Source of the DNA: Crossiella cryophila
Lineage (GTDB): Bacteria; Actinomycetota; Actinomycetes; Mycobacteriales; Pseudonocardiaceae
Length of the DNA stretch: 64,000 nucleotides
Direction of reading: 5' to 3'
NCBI RefSeq assembly: GCF_014204915.1
Contig: NZ_JACHMH010000001.1
Span: forward strand, 3,369,001-3,433,000
Shown: piece by piece, positions 9,251 through 17,112 of the stretch
Layout of the letters: every line of letters begins with the position of its first letter
Position numbering within the stretch: position 1 is the stretch's first letter
Made by a program: the position numbers and the translations under genes
Notes under the pieces: generated by a model
What the model was told of the DNA's origin: nothing
Databases searched by the model: none
Seen by the model: only the letters and a program-made list of their open reading frames with translations

Positions 9251-10183
9251 TCAGCCGCCGCCACCGCCGCCGCAACCACCCCCGCCCCCACCACAGCCGC
9301 CGCCCCCGCCGACCGCACCGCCACCGTCTCCGGCACCGCCACCACCGGCGGAATAGCCGCCGGCGTAGCCCCCGGCCAGGTAACCGGTGTCGCTGAGGCC
9401 CCGGGAGCGGCGACCGCCCCTGGTTCCGTGCACCTGCTGCTGCGCCGAATGACCGAGCAGCGCCGAACGCACTCGCGCGTCCGGATAGGCCGCGATGCCG
9501 TCCCTGGCCACGTGTTCGGCCGCACTGTCCGAAGTGGACTTCAGCGCCCGCTCGACCGCGGCGTCACCCGCCTGGGTGCGCCAGGCCACCGGCAGCCAGG
9601 CGGCGAAGCCGGCCAGCACACCGGTCAGCACCAGCAACAGCATCACGTAGCCGACCGGGAAGTCCCGGCTGGCGCCGTCGATCGCCCGCATCACGCCGAG
9701 CAGGCCGAGTGCGATCAGCGGCAGCGCCGAGCGCAAACCCATGCCGCGCAACCGATCCGGCGGCACCAGCAGTCCGCGGTCGACCAGCCGGGCACCCACG
9801 TCGGTGACCGCCTGACTCTCCGCGACCCGGTGCACCAGCAACCGCAGGGTGCCGCGACCGGTGTCCCCGGTGTACTCGCGCACCTGCCGGGCCACCGGGT
9901 CCTTCAACAGCAGTGGACCGGTGCCGCTGACAAAACCGCCCCTGGCGGCCCGCAGCGCCTCCCGCTCCAGCAACCCCGCCACCGTGGTCTCCACCGCGCG
10001 CGACGAGCCCCCGACCAGGTAACCGAGTTCGACCGTGGTCAACTCGGTCACCTGTGTGGTGGCGTGGGCGTCCGGTCGCCTCCCCGCGATCCGGATCCAC
10101 CCGGCCAGCACCAGCGCCACCGCCAGTCCGACGGCGTACAGCTGCAAGAACTCCGGGCCGGTCAGTCCCCATGGATTGTCCAT
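9251..10183 (-). CDS. TIGR04222-like membrane protein with Gly/Cys tail (no. 3)
   Basis: The first gene of the operon, 310 residues, starting [12 protein letters not shown] after AGAGGGGG. It shares the N-terminal helix (about 12-30), the LTTVELGYLVGG motif and the central pair of helices (about 150-205). The last ~50 residues include GGYAGGYSAGGGG and end in glycine runs holding two cysteines, without the terminal CGG of the other two. The conserved WGLTGP-F start, shared architecture and Cys-bearing tails suggest three substrates or subunits served by one MNIO enzyme. Function unknown. Confidence 0.85.
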   Translation of the reverse strand: MDNPWGLTGPEFLQLYAVGLAVALVLAGWIRIAGRRPDAHATTQVTELTTVELGYLVGGSSRAVETTVAGLLEREALRAARGGFVSGTGPLLLKDPVARQVREYTGDTGRGTLRLLVHRVAESQAVTDVGARLVDRGLLVPPDRLRGMGLRSALPLIALGLLGVMRAIDGASRDFPVGYVMLLLVLTGVLAGFAAWLPVAWRTQAGDAAVERALKSTSDSAAEHVARDGIAAYPDARVRSALLGHSAQQQVHGTRGGRRSRGLSDTGYLAGGYAGGYSAGGGGAGDGGGAVGGGGGCGGGGGGCGGGGGG

Positions 10184-10290
10184 CGTGACCCCCTCTCACC
10201 AGCAAGGAAGCCTCATGGTGCGGTCTGGGTCACACTGGGACAAGAGTATTTGATACAGGATTGGGCAGAACTTAGGGAAGGCTTGAGCTT

Positions 10291-10325
10291 GGCCGGATTT
10301 CGCTCAACCACAACGAAATCCGGCC
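10291..10325 (-). terminator. Stem-loop after msrB
   Basis: Perfect 12-bp arms GGCCGGATTTCG (10291-10302) and CGAAATCCGGCC (10314-10325) with an 11-nt loop, 26 nt beyond the msrB stop on the minus strand. There is no U-run, but the stem is strong. The promoter of the 10183-6209 operon should lie between this hairpin and 10184; I could not pick a convincing -35/-10 pair. Confidence 0.7.
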
Positions 10326-10351
10326 GTTACACAGCTACTCCGAGCGGCCGC

Positions 10352-10777
10352 TCAGGCCTCTTCGGCGGCAGGCGCGGGAACCAGGCGCAGACTGATGCTG
10401 TTGATGCAGTAGCGCTGGTCGGTCGGCGTCGGGAAACCCTCGCCCTCGAAGACGTGCCCCAGGTGGCTGTGGCAGGTCGCGCACAGCACCTCGGTGCGCA
10501 CCGCGCCCATGCTGCGGTCCTCGCGCAGCAGCACGGCCTCCCCGGCCAGCGGGGTGAAGAAGGACGGCCAGCCGCAGTGCGACTCGAACTTGGTGTCGCT
10601 GCGGAACAGTTCGGTCCCGCACGCCCGGCACTCGTAGATGCCCGCGGTCTTGGTGTCGGTGTACTCGCCGGTCCATGCCCGCTCGGTGCCCGCCTGGCGC
10701 AGCACCCGGTACTCCTCGGGAGTGAGCTGCTCCCGCCACTCCTGCTCGGTCTTGGCGACCTTCGGACCCTGATCCAT
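10352..10777 (-). CDS. msrB: Peptide-methionine (R)-S-oxide reductase MsrB
   Basis: The 141-residue cytosolic enzyme reduces the R epimer of methionine sulfoxide in proteins. It carries both zinc CxxC pairs (CRACG and CATCH), the core HCGWPSFF, and the catalytic cysteine in RYCINSISLRL. Length is normal for a stand-alone MsrB. A strong stem-loop follows. The gene starts 48 nt after the small membrane protein gene at 10826-11134 on the same strand, so the two may be co-transcribed. Confidence 0.97.
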   Translation of the reverse strand: MDQGPKVAKTEQEWREQLTPEEYRVLRQAGTERAWTGEYTDTKTAGIYECRACGTELFRSDTKFESHCGWPSFFTPLAGEAVLLREDRSMGAVRTEVLCATCHSHLGHVFEGEGFPTPTDQRYCINSISLRLVPAPAAEEA

Positions 10778-10825
10778 GCCACCACGCTAATACGCCGCGC
10801 GCCGGGGTGCTCGCAGGCGGATCTT

Positions 10826-11134
10826 TCAGAACAGGAACAGCAGGATGGTGTTGAGCGCGCCGGTGAAGGTCAGGATCAGGCCGAGCAGGATCAGCCCGGC
10901 CAGCACCACCGCGGTGAGCCTGCGCCCGCCGCCGACCCGGTTGGCCGAATCGGCGAACTCGCTGACCCCGGCCAGGTAGCCCTCCACGGTGTAGGGCTTG
11001 GGCGCGTGCTCGATCCGGTCGAGGTGCTGGGCGAAGGCCCTCGCCTCGGGATCGTGGGGGTCCAGCCCCACCAGGTCCTCACCGAACCGCCCTGGCGGGC
11101 CCTGCGGCTCGTCGTCCGGTTCCGCTGCGCGCAT
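10826..11134 (-). CDS. Small C-terminally anchored membrane protein
   Basis: About 102 residues from ATG at 11134 (an upstream TTG at 11185 is possible but would overlap the divergent Nudix gene). The first ~75 residues are soluble and charged, with VGLDPHDPEARAFAQHLDRIEHAPKPYTVEGYLAGVSEFADSANR-like content. They are followed by one strong hydrophobic segment (LTAVVLAGLILLGLILTFTGALNTILLFLF) at the end, a tail-anchor layout. I do not recognise a named family. Only about 25 bp separate its start from the divergent Nudix gene. Confidence 0.7.
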   Translation of the reverse strand: MRAAEPDDEPQGPPGRFGEDLVGLDPHDPEARAFAQHLDRIEHAPKPYTVEGYLAGVSEFADSANRVGGGRRLTAVVLAGLILLGLILTFTGALNTILLFLF

Positions 11135-11159
11135 ACCGGCAACGGTAGCGTGCGGAGCT

Positions 11160-11804
11160 GTGAACAGGGCAGACACCGACAGCACGCCACTTTATGATCC
11201 CGCACTCGGCCTGGCCGGGCTGCCGAGCGCGCCGCGCTGGGAATCCGCAGGTCAGCGCAGCCTGTACCGCAGTGACTGGGTCAGCCTGGACCTGATCGCG
11301 GTGCGCCCGCCGACCGCGCCGCCCTATGAGCACCACGTGGTCCGCACCGCCAACGCGGTGGCCGTGGTGCTCGAACACCCCGACCGCGGCGTGCTGATGC
11401 TGCACCGGCACCGCTTCATCACCGAGACCACCGGCCTGGAACTCCCGGCAGGCGGCATCGACCCGGGCGAGGACCCGGTGGCCGCCGCGGTCCGGGAGAC
11501 CGCCGAGGAGACCGGCTGGGCCGCGGTGCGCCCCCGGCTGTTCCTGACCAGGTGCGTCTCCAACGGCAACAGCGACCAGCTCTTCCACTTCGTGCACGCC
11601 GAGGTGGGGGAGTGGCTGGGCGGGCCGGAGAGCCCCGATGAGGGCCCCGCGGTGTGGGTCCGGCACGAGCACCTGCGGGACGTGCTGGGCCGCGATCTGG
11701 TCAGCTGTGCGCCCTCCAGCCTGGGGCTGCTGCACGCGATGACCTTCGGTCTGCTGCGCGATGGGGCCGCGGCCGGTAGCGTCCAGGCCCGTGAGCAGGG
11801 GTGA
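11160..11804 (+). CDS. Nudix hydrolase
   Basis: About 214 residues from a GTG at 11160. The Nudix box is complete: GGIDPGEDPVAAAVRETAEETGW fits G-x5-E-x7-RE-x2-EE-x-G (about residues 99-120). The N-terminal part (SLDLIAVRPPTAPPYEHHVVRTANAVAVVLEHP) resembles ADP-ribose pyrophosphatase-like Nudix proteins. The substrate cannot be fixed; ADP-ribose or a related nucleoside diphosphate sugar is most likely. Its end overlaps the following polymerase gene by 14 nt. Confidence 0.9.
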   Translation: MNRADTDSTPLYDPALGLAGLPSAPRWESAGQRSLYRSDWVSLDLIAVRPPTAPPYEHHVVRTANAVAVVLEHPDRGVLMLHRHRFITETTGLELPAGGIDPGEDPVAAAVRETAEETGWAAVRPRLFLTRCVSNGNSDQLFHFVHAEVGEWLGGPESPDEGPAVWVRHEHLRDVLGRDLVSCAPSSLGLLHAMTFGLLRDGAAAGSVQAREQG

Positions 11805-12828
11805 AGCACTCGAGCTGACCGTGGACGGCCCGGCGGGACCGCGTGCCGTGCGGGTGTCCAGCCCGGACAAGGTGTACTTCCCGGAGCGCGGCATCACCAA
11901 GCGCCAGGTGGTCGAGTACTACCTGGCCGTGGCCGAGCCGCTGATGCGCGTGCTGGGCGAGCGCCCGACCACGCTGAAGCGGTTCCCCGACGGCGTGGCA
12001 GGGGAACCCTTCTACGCCAAGCGGGTGCCCAAGGGCGCGCCGGAGTGGGTGCAGCCGGTGCGGATCACCTTCCCGTCCGGCCGCACCGCCGAACAGGTCT
12101 GCCCGACCGAGCCCGCGGTGCTGATCTGGGCGGCCAACCTGGGCACCCTGGACTTCCACCCGTGGCCGGTCCGGCGCCCCGACGTGGACCACCCGGACGA
12201 ACTGCGGATCGACCTGGACCCGCAGCCGGGCACCGACTTCCACGACGCGGTCCGGGTGGCCGGCGTGCTGCGCGAGGTGCTGGACGAGGCCGGCATGACC
12301 GGCTTCGCCAAGACCTCCGGCGGCCGCGGCATCCACGTGCTGGTCCGGATCCGCCCCGAATGGGACTTCATCGACGTCCGGCACGCGGTGATCGCGCTGG
12401 GCCGCGAGGTCGAGCGCCGCCTGCCCGAGCAGGCCACCGTGGCCTGGTGGAAGGAACAACGCGGCGAACGGGTGTTCCTGGACTACAACCAGGCCGCGCG
12501 GGACCGCACGGTCGCCTCGACCTGGTCGGTGCGCGGCACGCCGCGGGCGACCGTGTCTTTCCCGCTGGACTGGGCTGATCTGTCCACTGTGGACCCGGAC
12601 GACTTCGACGTGCTGACCGTGCCGGGGTTGCTGGCCGAACGTGGGGACTCACACGCGAGTATGGACGAGAACGCCTTCGGGATCGAGACTGCGTTGGAGT
12701 GGTACGCCAGGGATGAGCGCGATCACGGGCTCGGCGAGATGCCGTACCCGCCGGATTACCCGAAGATGCCGGGGGAACCGCCGAGGGTGCAGCCGTCCAA
12801 GGCGCGCAAGGTGGACGGCGAGGGCTAG
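11791..12828 (+). CDS. LigD-type DNA polymerase/primase domain protein
   Basis: A 345-residue stand-alone polymerase domain of the LigD family (archaeo-eukaryotic primase fold). These proteins fill in gaps and add ribonucleotides during non-homologous end joining or excision repair. Key blocks: VSSPDKVYFPERGITK, PTTLKRFPDGVAGEPFYAKR, ELRIDLDPQPG (metal-binding aspartates), KTSGGRGIHVLVRI and RVFLDYNQAARDRTVASTWSVR. GTG at 11791 is preferred; ATG at 11761 is possible. A separate ligase, LigC, sits at 43.9 kb; Ku is not in the window. Confidence 0.94.
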   Translation: MSRGEALELTVDGPAGPRAVRVSSPDKVYFPERGITKRQVVEYYLAVAEPLMRVLGERPTTLKRFPDGVAGEPFYAKRVPKGAPEWVQPVRITFPSGRTAEQVCPTEPAVLIWAANLGTLDFHPWPVRRPDVDHPDELRIDLDPQPGTDFHDAVRVAGVLREVLDEAGMTGFAKTSGGRGIHVLVRIRPEWDFIDVRHAVIALGREVERRLPEQATVAWWKEQRGERVFLDYNQAARDRTVASTWSVRGTPRATVSFPLDWADLSTVDPDDFDVLTVPGLLAERGDSHASMDENAFGIETALEWYARDERDHGLGEMPYPPDYPKMPGEPPRVQPSKARKVDGEG

Positions 12829-12992
12829 GCCAACTGGCCGGATTCCCTAGAGCGGTAAGGCATTTCCAGTCGGATCGGGCAGACCATGGGGCGGTTCTTC
12901 GCGCCTCATGGGGCTGAATCTCCTTGGTACGGCGGGATTCCTGGCAGCGTCGGCGGTAGTCGCACGACGGTCTTCTGGGAAGGGATGAACCG

Positions 12993-13955
12993 ATGCTGCG
13001 CATTACCGCAGATATTTTCTCCGGTCGGTCGAACCCGGTGTGGGAGGTGCGGGACGGGGCCGAGGCGCGGGCCGCGTTACGCGCGCTGACCGCCGATCGG
13101 GGGTTGCTCACCGAGTCCGCGCCGGCGGCGAGCGGACTGGGATTCCGTGGTTTTCAGGTGGAGACGCTGGGGGACGACCACGCGTCGGACCTCGGGCTCG
13201 CCAGTGTGTACCTGCCGGTGGGGGCGACGGCAGGTGGCGCGGGAGCGGCCGATTTGGGGGAGCGGCTGATCAGCCTGATCGGTCGCAGTGAGAGCGCGGG
13301 GTACGCGGCCGAGGACGCGTTGCCGCTGGATGAGTCACTGGCCACGTTCCTGGGTTCGCAGCTGGAGTCGGTCAGTTCGGCCACCGGTGCCGCCTCCCGC
13401 TCGATCAGGGACACCCGCAGCGGTGAGGCCACCGCCGCGCCGGGGCAGGAGCAGGCGCCCGAGGACGGCGAGTCCGCCGCCGCGGTGGTCTGCTACATCG
13501 AGCGGACCGCGTTCAACCCCGGGTTCTGGAACAACGACGCCACCACGTTGCGCAACAACAACTGCTACAACTACGCCAGCAACTGGCGGACCAACACCTT
13601 CGCCCAGCCCGGCCGCGGCGCGGGCGCGATGTACACCGCGGTCACCTGTGCCGAGGTGACCAGGGGCGCGCTGGCCGACGGCATGCACCGCCGGTTCGAC
13701 TGCTTCCCGGACACCGAGGCGCCACGCCCGCTGTGCGCACTGGTGGTCGCACCCGGCCCCGGCTTCATCGACTACCACTGGTACCGGCTGCAGTCCGAGC
13801 CGTTCTGGGGGCACAAGCCGGGCGGCACGGCGGCCCGCAACACCGACAACAGCGGTGTGGTGATCGGCAACCCGGAGACCGCCAACCGTGGTCCCTACAC
13901 CCAGTTCTGCGGCTACTTCTACGGCTGCAACACCCAGCGGAACCGGATTCGCTGA
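12993..13955 (+). CDS. Hypothetical 320-aa protein with NCYNYA motif
   Basis: ATG preceded by GGAAGGGATG-type Shine-Dalgarno. Residues 1-~105 look like a globular cytosolic domain (MLRITADIFSGRSNPVWEV, with LGFRGFQVET). A variable linker rich in Ala/Ser/Glu (about 125-165) leads to a compact C-terminal half with many Asn and aromatic residues: NNNCYNYASNW, FIDYHWYRLQ, FWGHKPGG and YTQFCGYFYGCNT. The Cys in NCYNYA and the His in DYHWYR, about 70 residues apart, could be a papain/CHAP-like catalytic pair. No signal peptide. I do not recognise a named family. Confidence 0.8.
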   Translation: MLRITADIFSGRSNPVWEVRDGAEARAALRALTADRGLLTESAPAASGLGFRGFQVETLGDDHASDLGLASVYLPVGATAGGAGAADLGERLISLIGRSESAGYAAEDALPLDESLATFLGSQLESVSSATGAASRSIRDTRSGEATAAPGQEQAPEDGESAAAVVCYIERTAFNPGFWNNDATTLRNNNCYNYASNWRTNTFAQPGRGAGAMYTAVTCAEVTRGALADGMHRRFDCFPDTEAPRPLCALVVAPGPGFIDYHWYRLQSEPFWGHKPGGTAARNTDNSGVVIGNPETANRGPYTQFCGYFYGCNTQRNRIR

Positions 13956-13974
13956 GCCGGCAGGGTTTTCCACT

Positions 13975-14003
13975 CCGGCGGGCGGAGGCCTCTCGCCCGC
14001 CGG
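13975..14003. terminator. Bidirectional stem-loop between convergent genes
   Basis: Arms CCGGCGGGCG (13975-13984) and CGCCCGCCGG (13994-14003), perfect over 10 bp, with a 9-nt loop. It lies between the end of the 320-aa gene and the end of the amidohydrolase gene and could serve both. Confidence 0.75.
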
Positions 14004-14014
14004 GGCCATCCGGC

Positions 14015-15223
14015 CTAACCCCGGGTGTCCTTGACGATCCGGCCACCGCGCAGCACCAGCACCACCCGGTCCGGATCGGCGAACAGCTCCGGCTCGGCCA
14101 GTGGATCACCGTCGACCGCGATCAGGTCCGCGCACTTGCCTTCCTCGACCGAGCCGATCTCGTGCTCCAGCCGCAGGATCCGGGCGTTGGTCAGGGTGGC
14201 GGAGACGATCGCGGCCATCGCGCCGAGCAGGGTGGCCTTGACCGCGATCTCCAGGCCGCGCCGGTACTGGCCGGGGCCGAGGTGATCGCTGCCGGAGCCG
14301 ACCAGCACGCCTGCCGCGGTGGCCACCAGCACCGCCTCGCGCATGGCGGTGCGCACCGCGGCCAGGCGGTCGGCGAGATCCGGACGGTCCAGAATGTCCA
14401 CAATGGACAGTGTGGGGACCAGGGCGGCGCCGTGCAGGGCCATCCGGGCCGCGGTCTGCTCGTCCAGGAAACTGCCGTGCTCGAAGCAGCTGATCCCGGC
14501 TTCGAGTCCATTGTGGATCGCTTGTCTGCCATGGGCGTGCGCGGTCACGTAGCTGCCCCTGGCCGCCGCCTCCTCGACCGCGGCGCGCAGTTCGGCCACG
14601 GTGAACTGGGTGTCGCCCAGCCCGGCCGAGATGGACAGCACCCCACCGGAGGCGGCCACCTTGAGCTGGGTGGCGCCCCGCCGGAAGGCGTGCCGGGCGG
14701 CCCGGCGGACCTCCTCGGGGCCGTCACAGGTCTGCACCGCCTGGGACAGCCCTGGTAAGCCGCCGTGGTGCTGCTCGCGGTCCAGGAAGCCCGGGGTGTG
14801 GTCGCCGTGGCCGCCGGACTGGGTCAGCATCGGCCCGGAGGGCAGCAGCCGGGGGCCGGGCACCAGGCCCGCGTCGATCACCTCGGCGAGCCCGCCGTCC
14901 GCCCCGCCCAGGTCGCGCGCGGTGGTGTGCCCGGCCAGCAGGCACAGCTCGGCGTTGCGGAACATCTCCGCCGCGGTACGGGCCGGGGACATCGGCGCCC
15001 GCTCACCCAGGTCGATCAGGCCCAGGTGCGCATGCGCGTCGATCAGGCCGGGCAGCAGGGTCAGGCCGGACAGGTCCAGCACCCGCGCGCCCGAGCGCAC
15101 CGGGCTGTGCACCGAGGTGATCCGGTCGCCCAGGGTGTGCACGGTGGCCGAGGACACCGGATCGGCTCCGGTGCCGTCGATGAGGGTCGCTCCGGTCAGT
15201 GCCAGCCCAGCCTCGCCGCCCAT
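14015..15223 (-). CDS. Amidohydrolase-family metal-dependent hydrolase
   Basis: A 402-residue cytosolic enzyme. The metal site of the superfamily is complete: GLIDAHAHLG (HxH), QLKVAASGG (bridging Lys), TAHAHG and SCFEHGSFLD (His ligands) and VGSGSDHLG (Asp). The N- and C-terminal beta-sandwich segments (ALTGATLIDGTG; ADLIAVDGDPLAEP) match imidazolonepropionase/prolidase-like amidohydrolases. ATG at 15223. It lies 22 nt after the LCP gene on the same strand and is probably co-transcribed. The substrate is unknown; an Xaa-Pro-type or cyclic amide is likely. Confidence 0.92.
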   Translation of the reverse strand: MGGEAGLALTGATLIDGTGADPVSSATVHTLGDRITSVHSPVRSGARVLDLSGLTLLPGLIDAHAHLGLIDLGERAPMSPARTAAEMFRNAELCLLAGHTTARDLGGADGGLAEVIDAGLVPGPRLLPSGPMLTQSGGHGDHTPGFLDREQHHGGLPGLSQAVQTCDGPEEVRRAARHAFRRGATQLKVAASGGVLSISAGLGDTQFTVAELRAAVEEAAARGSYVTAHAHGRQAIHNGLEAGISCFEHGSFLDEQTAARMALHGAALVPTLSIVDILDRPDLADRLAAVRTAMREAVLVATAAGVLVGSGSDHLGPGQYRRGLEIAVKATLLGAMAAIVSATLTNARILRLEHEIGSVEEGKCADLIAVDGDPLAEPELFADPDRVVLVLRGGRIVKDTRG

Positions 15224-15245
15224 GGCGGGCAGCGTAGGCCGGAAT

Positions 15246-16838
15246 TCAGTTCTTGTCCGTCTGGCCGGGGTCGGTGGAGCAGATCTGGTCCAGCGAGTCC
15301 GGCGGCGCGATGTTCGGCGAGCTGCCCGCCGGCGGCTGGGTGCCGCTGGTGCGCACCGGCGGCTTGCCACTGGGCGCGCCCGGCTTGCCGGGGGTGCTCG
15401 ACGGCGGGGTCGCGGTGCTGGTGGTGGTCGGGCTGGCCGAGGTGGTCGAGGTGGTCAGCGCCTGGGCGTTGCGCACGACCTCGCGCATGTAGTTGAAGTC
15501 CGGCATGGCGGTGGAGAACTTGCCGCCGTTGCGGGTGGCCAGGTTGGGGTCGAAGGAGATGCTCTGGATCGGCAGCGCGCGGGCCTTGTTCGCCAGGCCC
15601 AGCAGTGCGGGCAGCACGTCCTGCGGGATGTTGGTGGACACGTTGTCCTGGGTGGCCGCGGCCACGCCCTGGAAGTTGGTCAGCATGTCCATCGGGCTCT
15701 TCTGCTCGATGACGTACTTGATCAGGCAGCGCTGGCGGCTCATCCGCATGTAGTCGCTGCCGTCGCTGCGCGCACGGCCGTACCAGAGCGCCTGTTCGCC
15801 GTTGAGGTGCTGCTGCCCGGCCGGGATCCAGCCCTTGGGCCGGATCTGCTCGCCGTGCGGGCCGAGGCCGTTGATCGGGATGGGCCGGGGGCCGACGTTG
15901 ACGTCCACCCCGCCGAGGGCGTCGATGATCGAGGCGAACCCGGCCATGTTGACCTGGATGTAGTAGTCCAGCTCCACGCCCAGCATCTGGCTGATCGAGG
16001 AGTTGAGCAGGTTCAGCCCGGCCACCGTGCTCGGGCCGCTGGGCGCCAGCTGCGGGTGCTCGTTGCCGTACTTGTACAGCGCGTTGAGCAGGTACTCGCC
16101 CGAGTTCGGGTCCCGGCCGTCGTGGAAGCCGTTGGGGAACTGCCTGGCCATCGGCGAACCGGGCGGGAACTGGGCGCGCTGCAGGTTGCGCGGGAGTCCG
16201 AACAGGACGGTCTGGCCGCTGCGGGTGTCCAGGCTGGCCACCATCATGGTGTCGGTCCGGGTGCCGGTGCGGTCCGGGCCCGCGTCGCTGCCCACCAGCA
16301 GGATGTTGAGCCGCGGCTTCTTGATCGCCTCCACGTCGCCGCCCTGGCTGGGCTGGGTGCCGCCCTGGCCGCCCGCGGTGCTCCCGTTGGTGGGGAACAG
16401 GTTCTGCAGCAGCGAGCGGTAGGTGTTGACGGTGTAGGCGGCGTAGCCGAACGGCGCGGCGATCACCGCGCACAGGGTGAGCACGACCAGGGTGGCCATG
16501 ATCCGGCCGCCGGCCCGCATGCCGCCGCGCGGGCGCGCCAGCGCGAAGGTGCGCAGCACCACGGTGATCCACAGCAGCGCGAGCACGGCGCAGGCGATGA
16601 TCGCGCCGAGCAGCACCCGCGGTGACACCGCGTAACGGAGCAGCTCCTCCTGGGTGAGGGTCAGCCCGACGTAGAGCCCGCCGCCGAGCAGCAGCAGGAA
16701 GATCGCCAGCAGGAACCAGCCGGCCCGCTTGCGCAGGGCCAGGTGCCCGGAGCCGGGCACGATGGTGGATCCCAGGGTGAGCAGCAAAGCCTTACCCAGA
16801 GTGCGGGATTGCTCACTCTCTCGCGATCGACGGCCCAT
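15246..16838 (-). CDS. LytR-CpsA-Psr (LCP) family cell-wall glycopolymer transferase
   Basis: About 530 residues, with ATG at 16838 after GGAGCTGGACAC. An N-terminal membrane domain with three or four helices (around 15-135) precedes the LCP catalytic domain. That domain holds NILLVGSDAGPDRTGTRTDTMMVASLD and FGLPRNL (the arginines that bind the polyprenyl pyrophosphate), then DYYIQVNMAGF and ALWYGRARSDGSDYMRMSRQ. A Thr/Ser/Pro-rich C-terminal tail follows. LCP enzymes attach arabinogalactan-type or teichoic polymers to peptidoglycan outside the membrane. Family call firm, exact polymer unknown. Confidence 0.95.
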   Translation of the reverse strand: MGRRSRESEQSRTLGKALLLTLGSTIVPGSGHLALRKRAGWFLLAIFLLLLGGGLYVGLTLTQEELLRYAVSPRVLLGAIIACAVLALLWITVVLRTFALARPRGGMRAGGRIMATLVVLTLCAVIAAPFGYAAYTVNTYRSLLQNLFPTNGSTAGGQGGTQPSQGGDVEAIKKPRLNILLVGSDAGPDRTGTRTDTMMVASLDTRSGQTVLFGLPRNLQRAQFPPGSPMARQFPNGFHDGRDPNSGEYLLNALYKYGNEHPQLAPSGPSTVAGLNLLNSSISQMLGVELDYYIQVNMAGFASIIDALGGVDVNVGPRPIPINGLGPHGEQIRPKGWIPAGQQHLNGEQALWYGRARSDGSDYMRMSRQRCLIKYVIEQKSPMDMLTNFQGVAAATQDNVSTNIPQDVLPALLGLANKARALPIQSISFDPNLATRNGGKFSTAMPDFNYMREVVRNAQALTTSTTSASPTTTSTATPPSSTPGKPGAPSGKPPVRTSGTQPPAGSSPNIAPPDSLDQICSTDPGQTDKN

Positions 16839-17112
16839 GTGTCCAGCTCCTCGGTTCTGTCCTGCGCTGTTCATACGCCGCAGTCCCGAGCCGGGTTGCA
16901 CCGCTGACCAGTGGTTCCACTGGGCCGCCGCAGGTGGCGCCGGCCCTCGGCCGTTAAACGTACCGATAGTCGAATTGGTTGCCGCACGTGACCGGAATCG
17001 CGTGGATCCCCTCTCCCGGGGGAGCGCGCTGGTTCCTGTGGGGGAGTTGTCACTGACCGCTTCGCAGCAGGCTCGACAGGGTCAGTGCAGAGCGTCACGA
17101 ACGGGGAGAGCG

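Noticed and set aside
11761-11791. ATG 11761 as the start of the LigD-type polymerase
   Set aside because: It would lengthen the overlap with the Nudix gene to 44 nt and add residues outside the family core; GTG 11791 is preferred though not proved.
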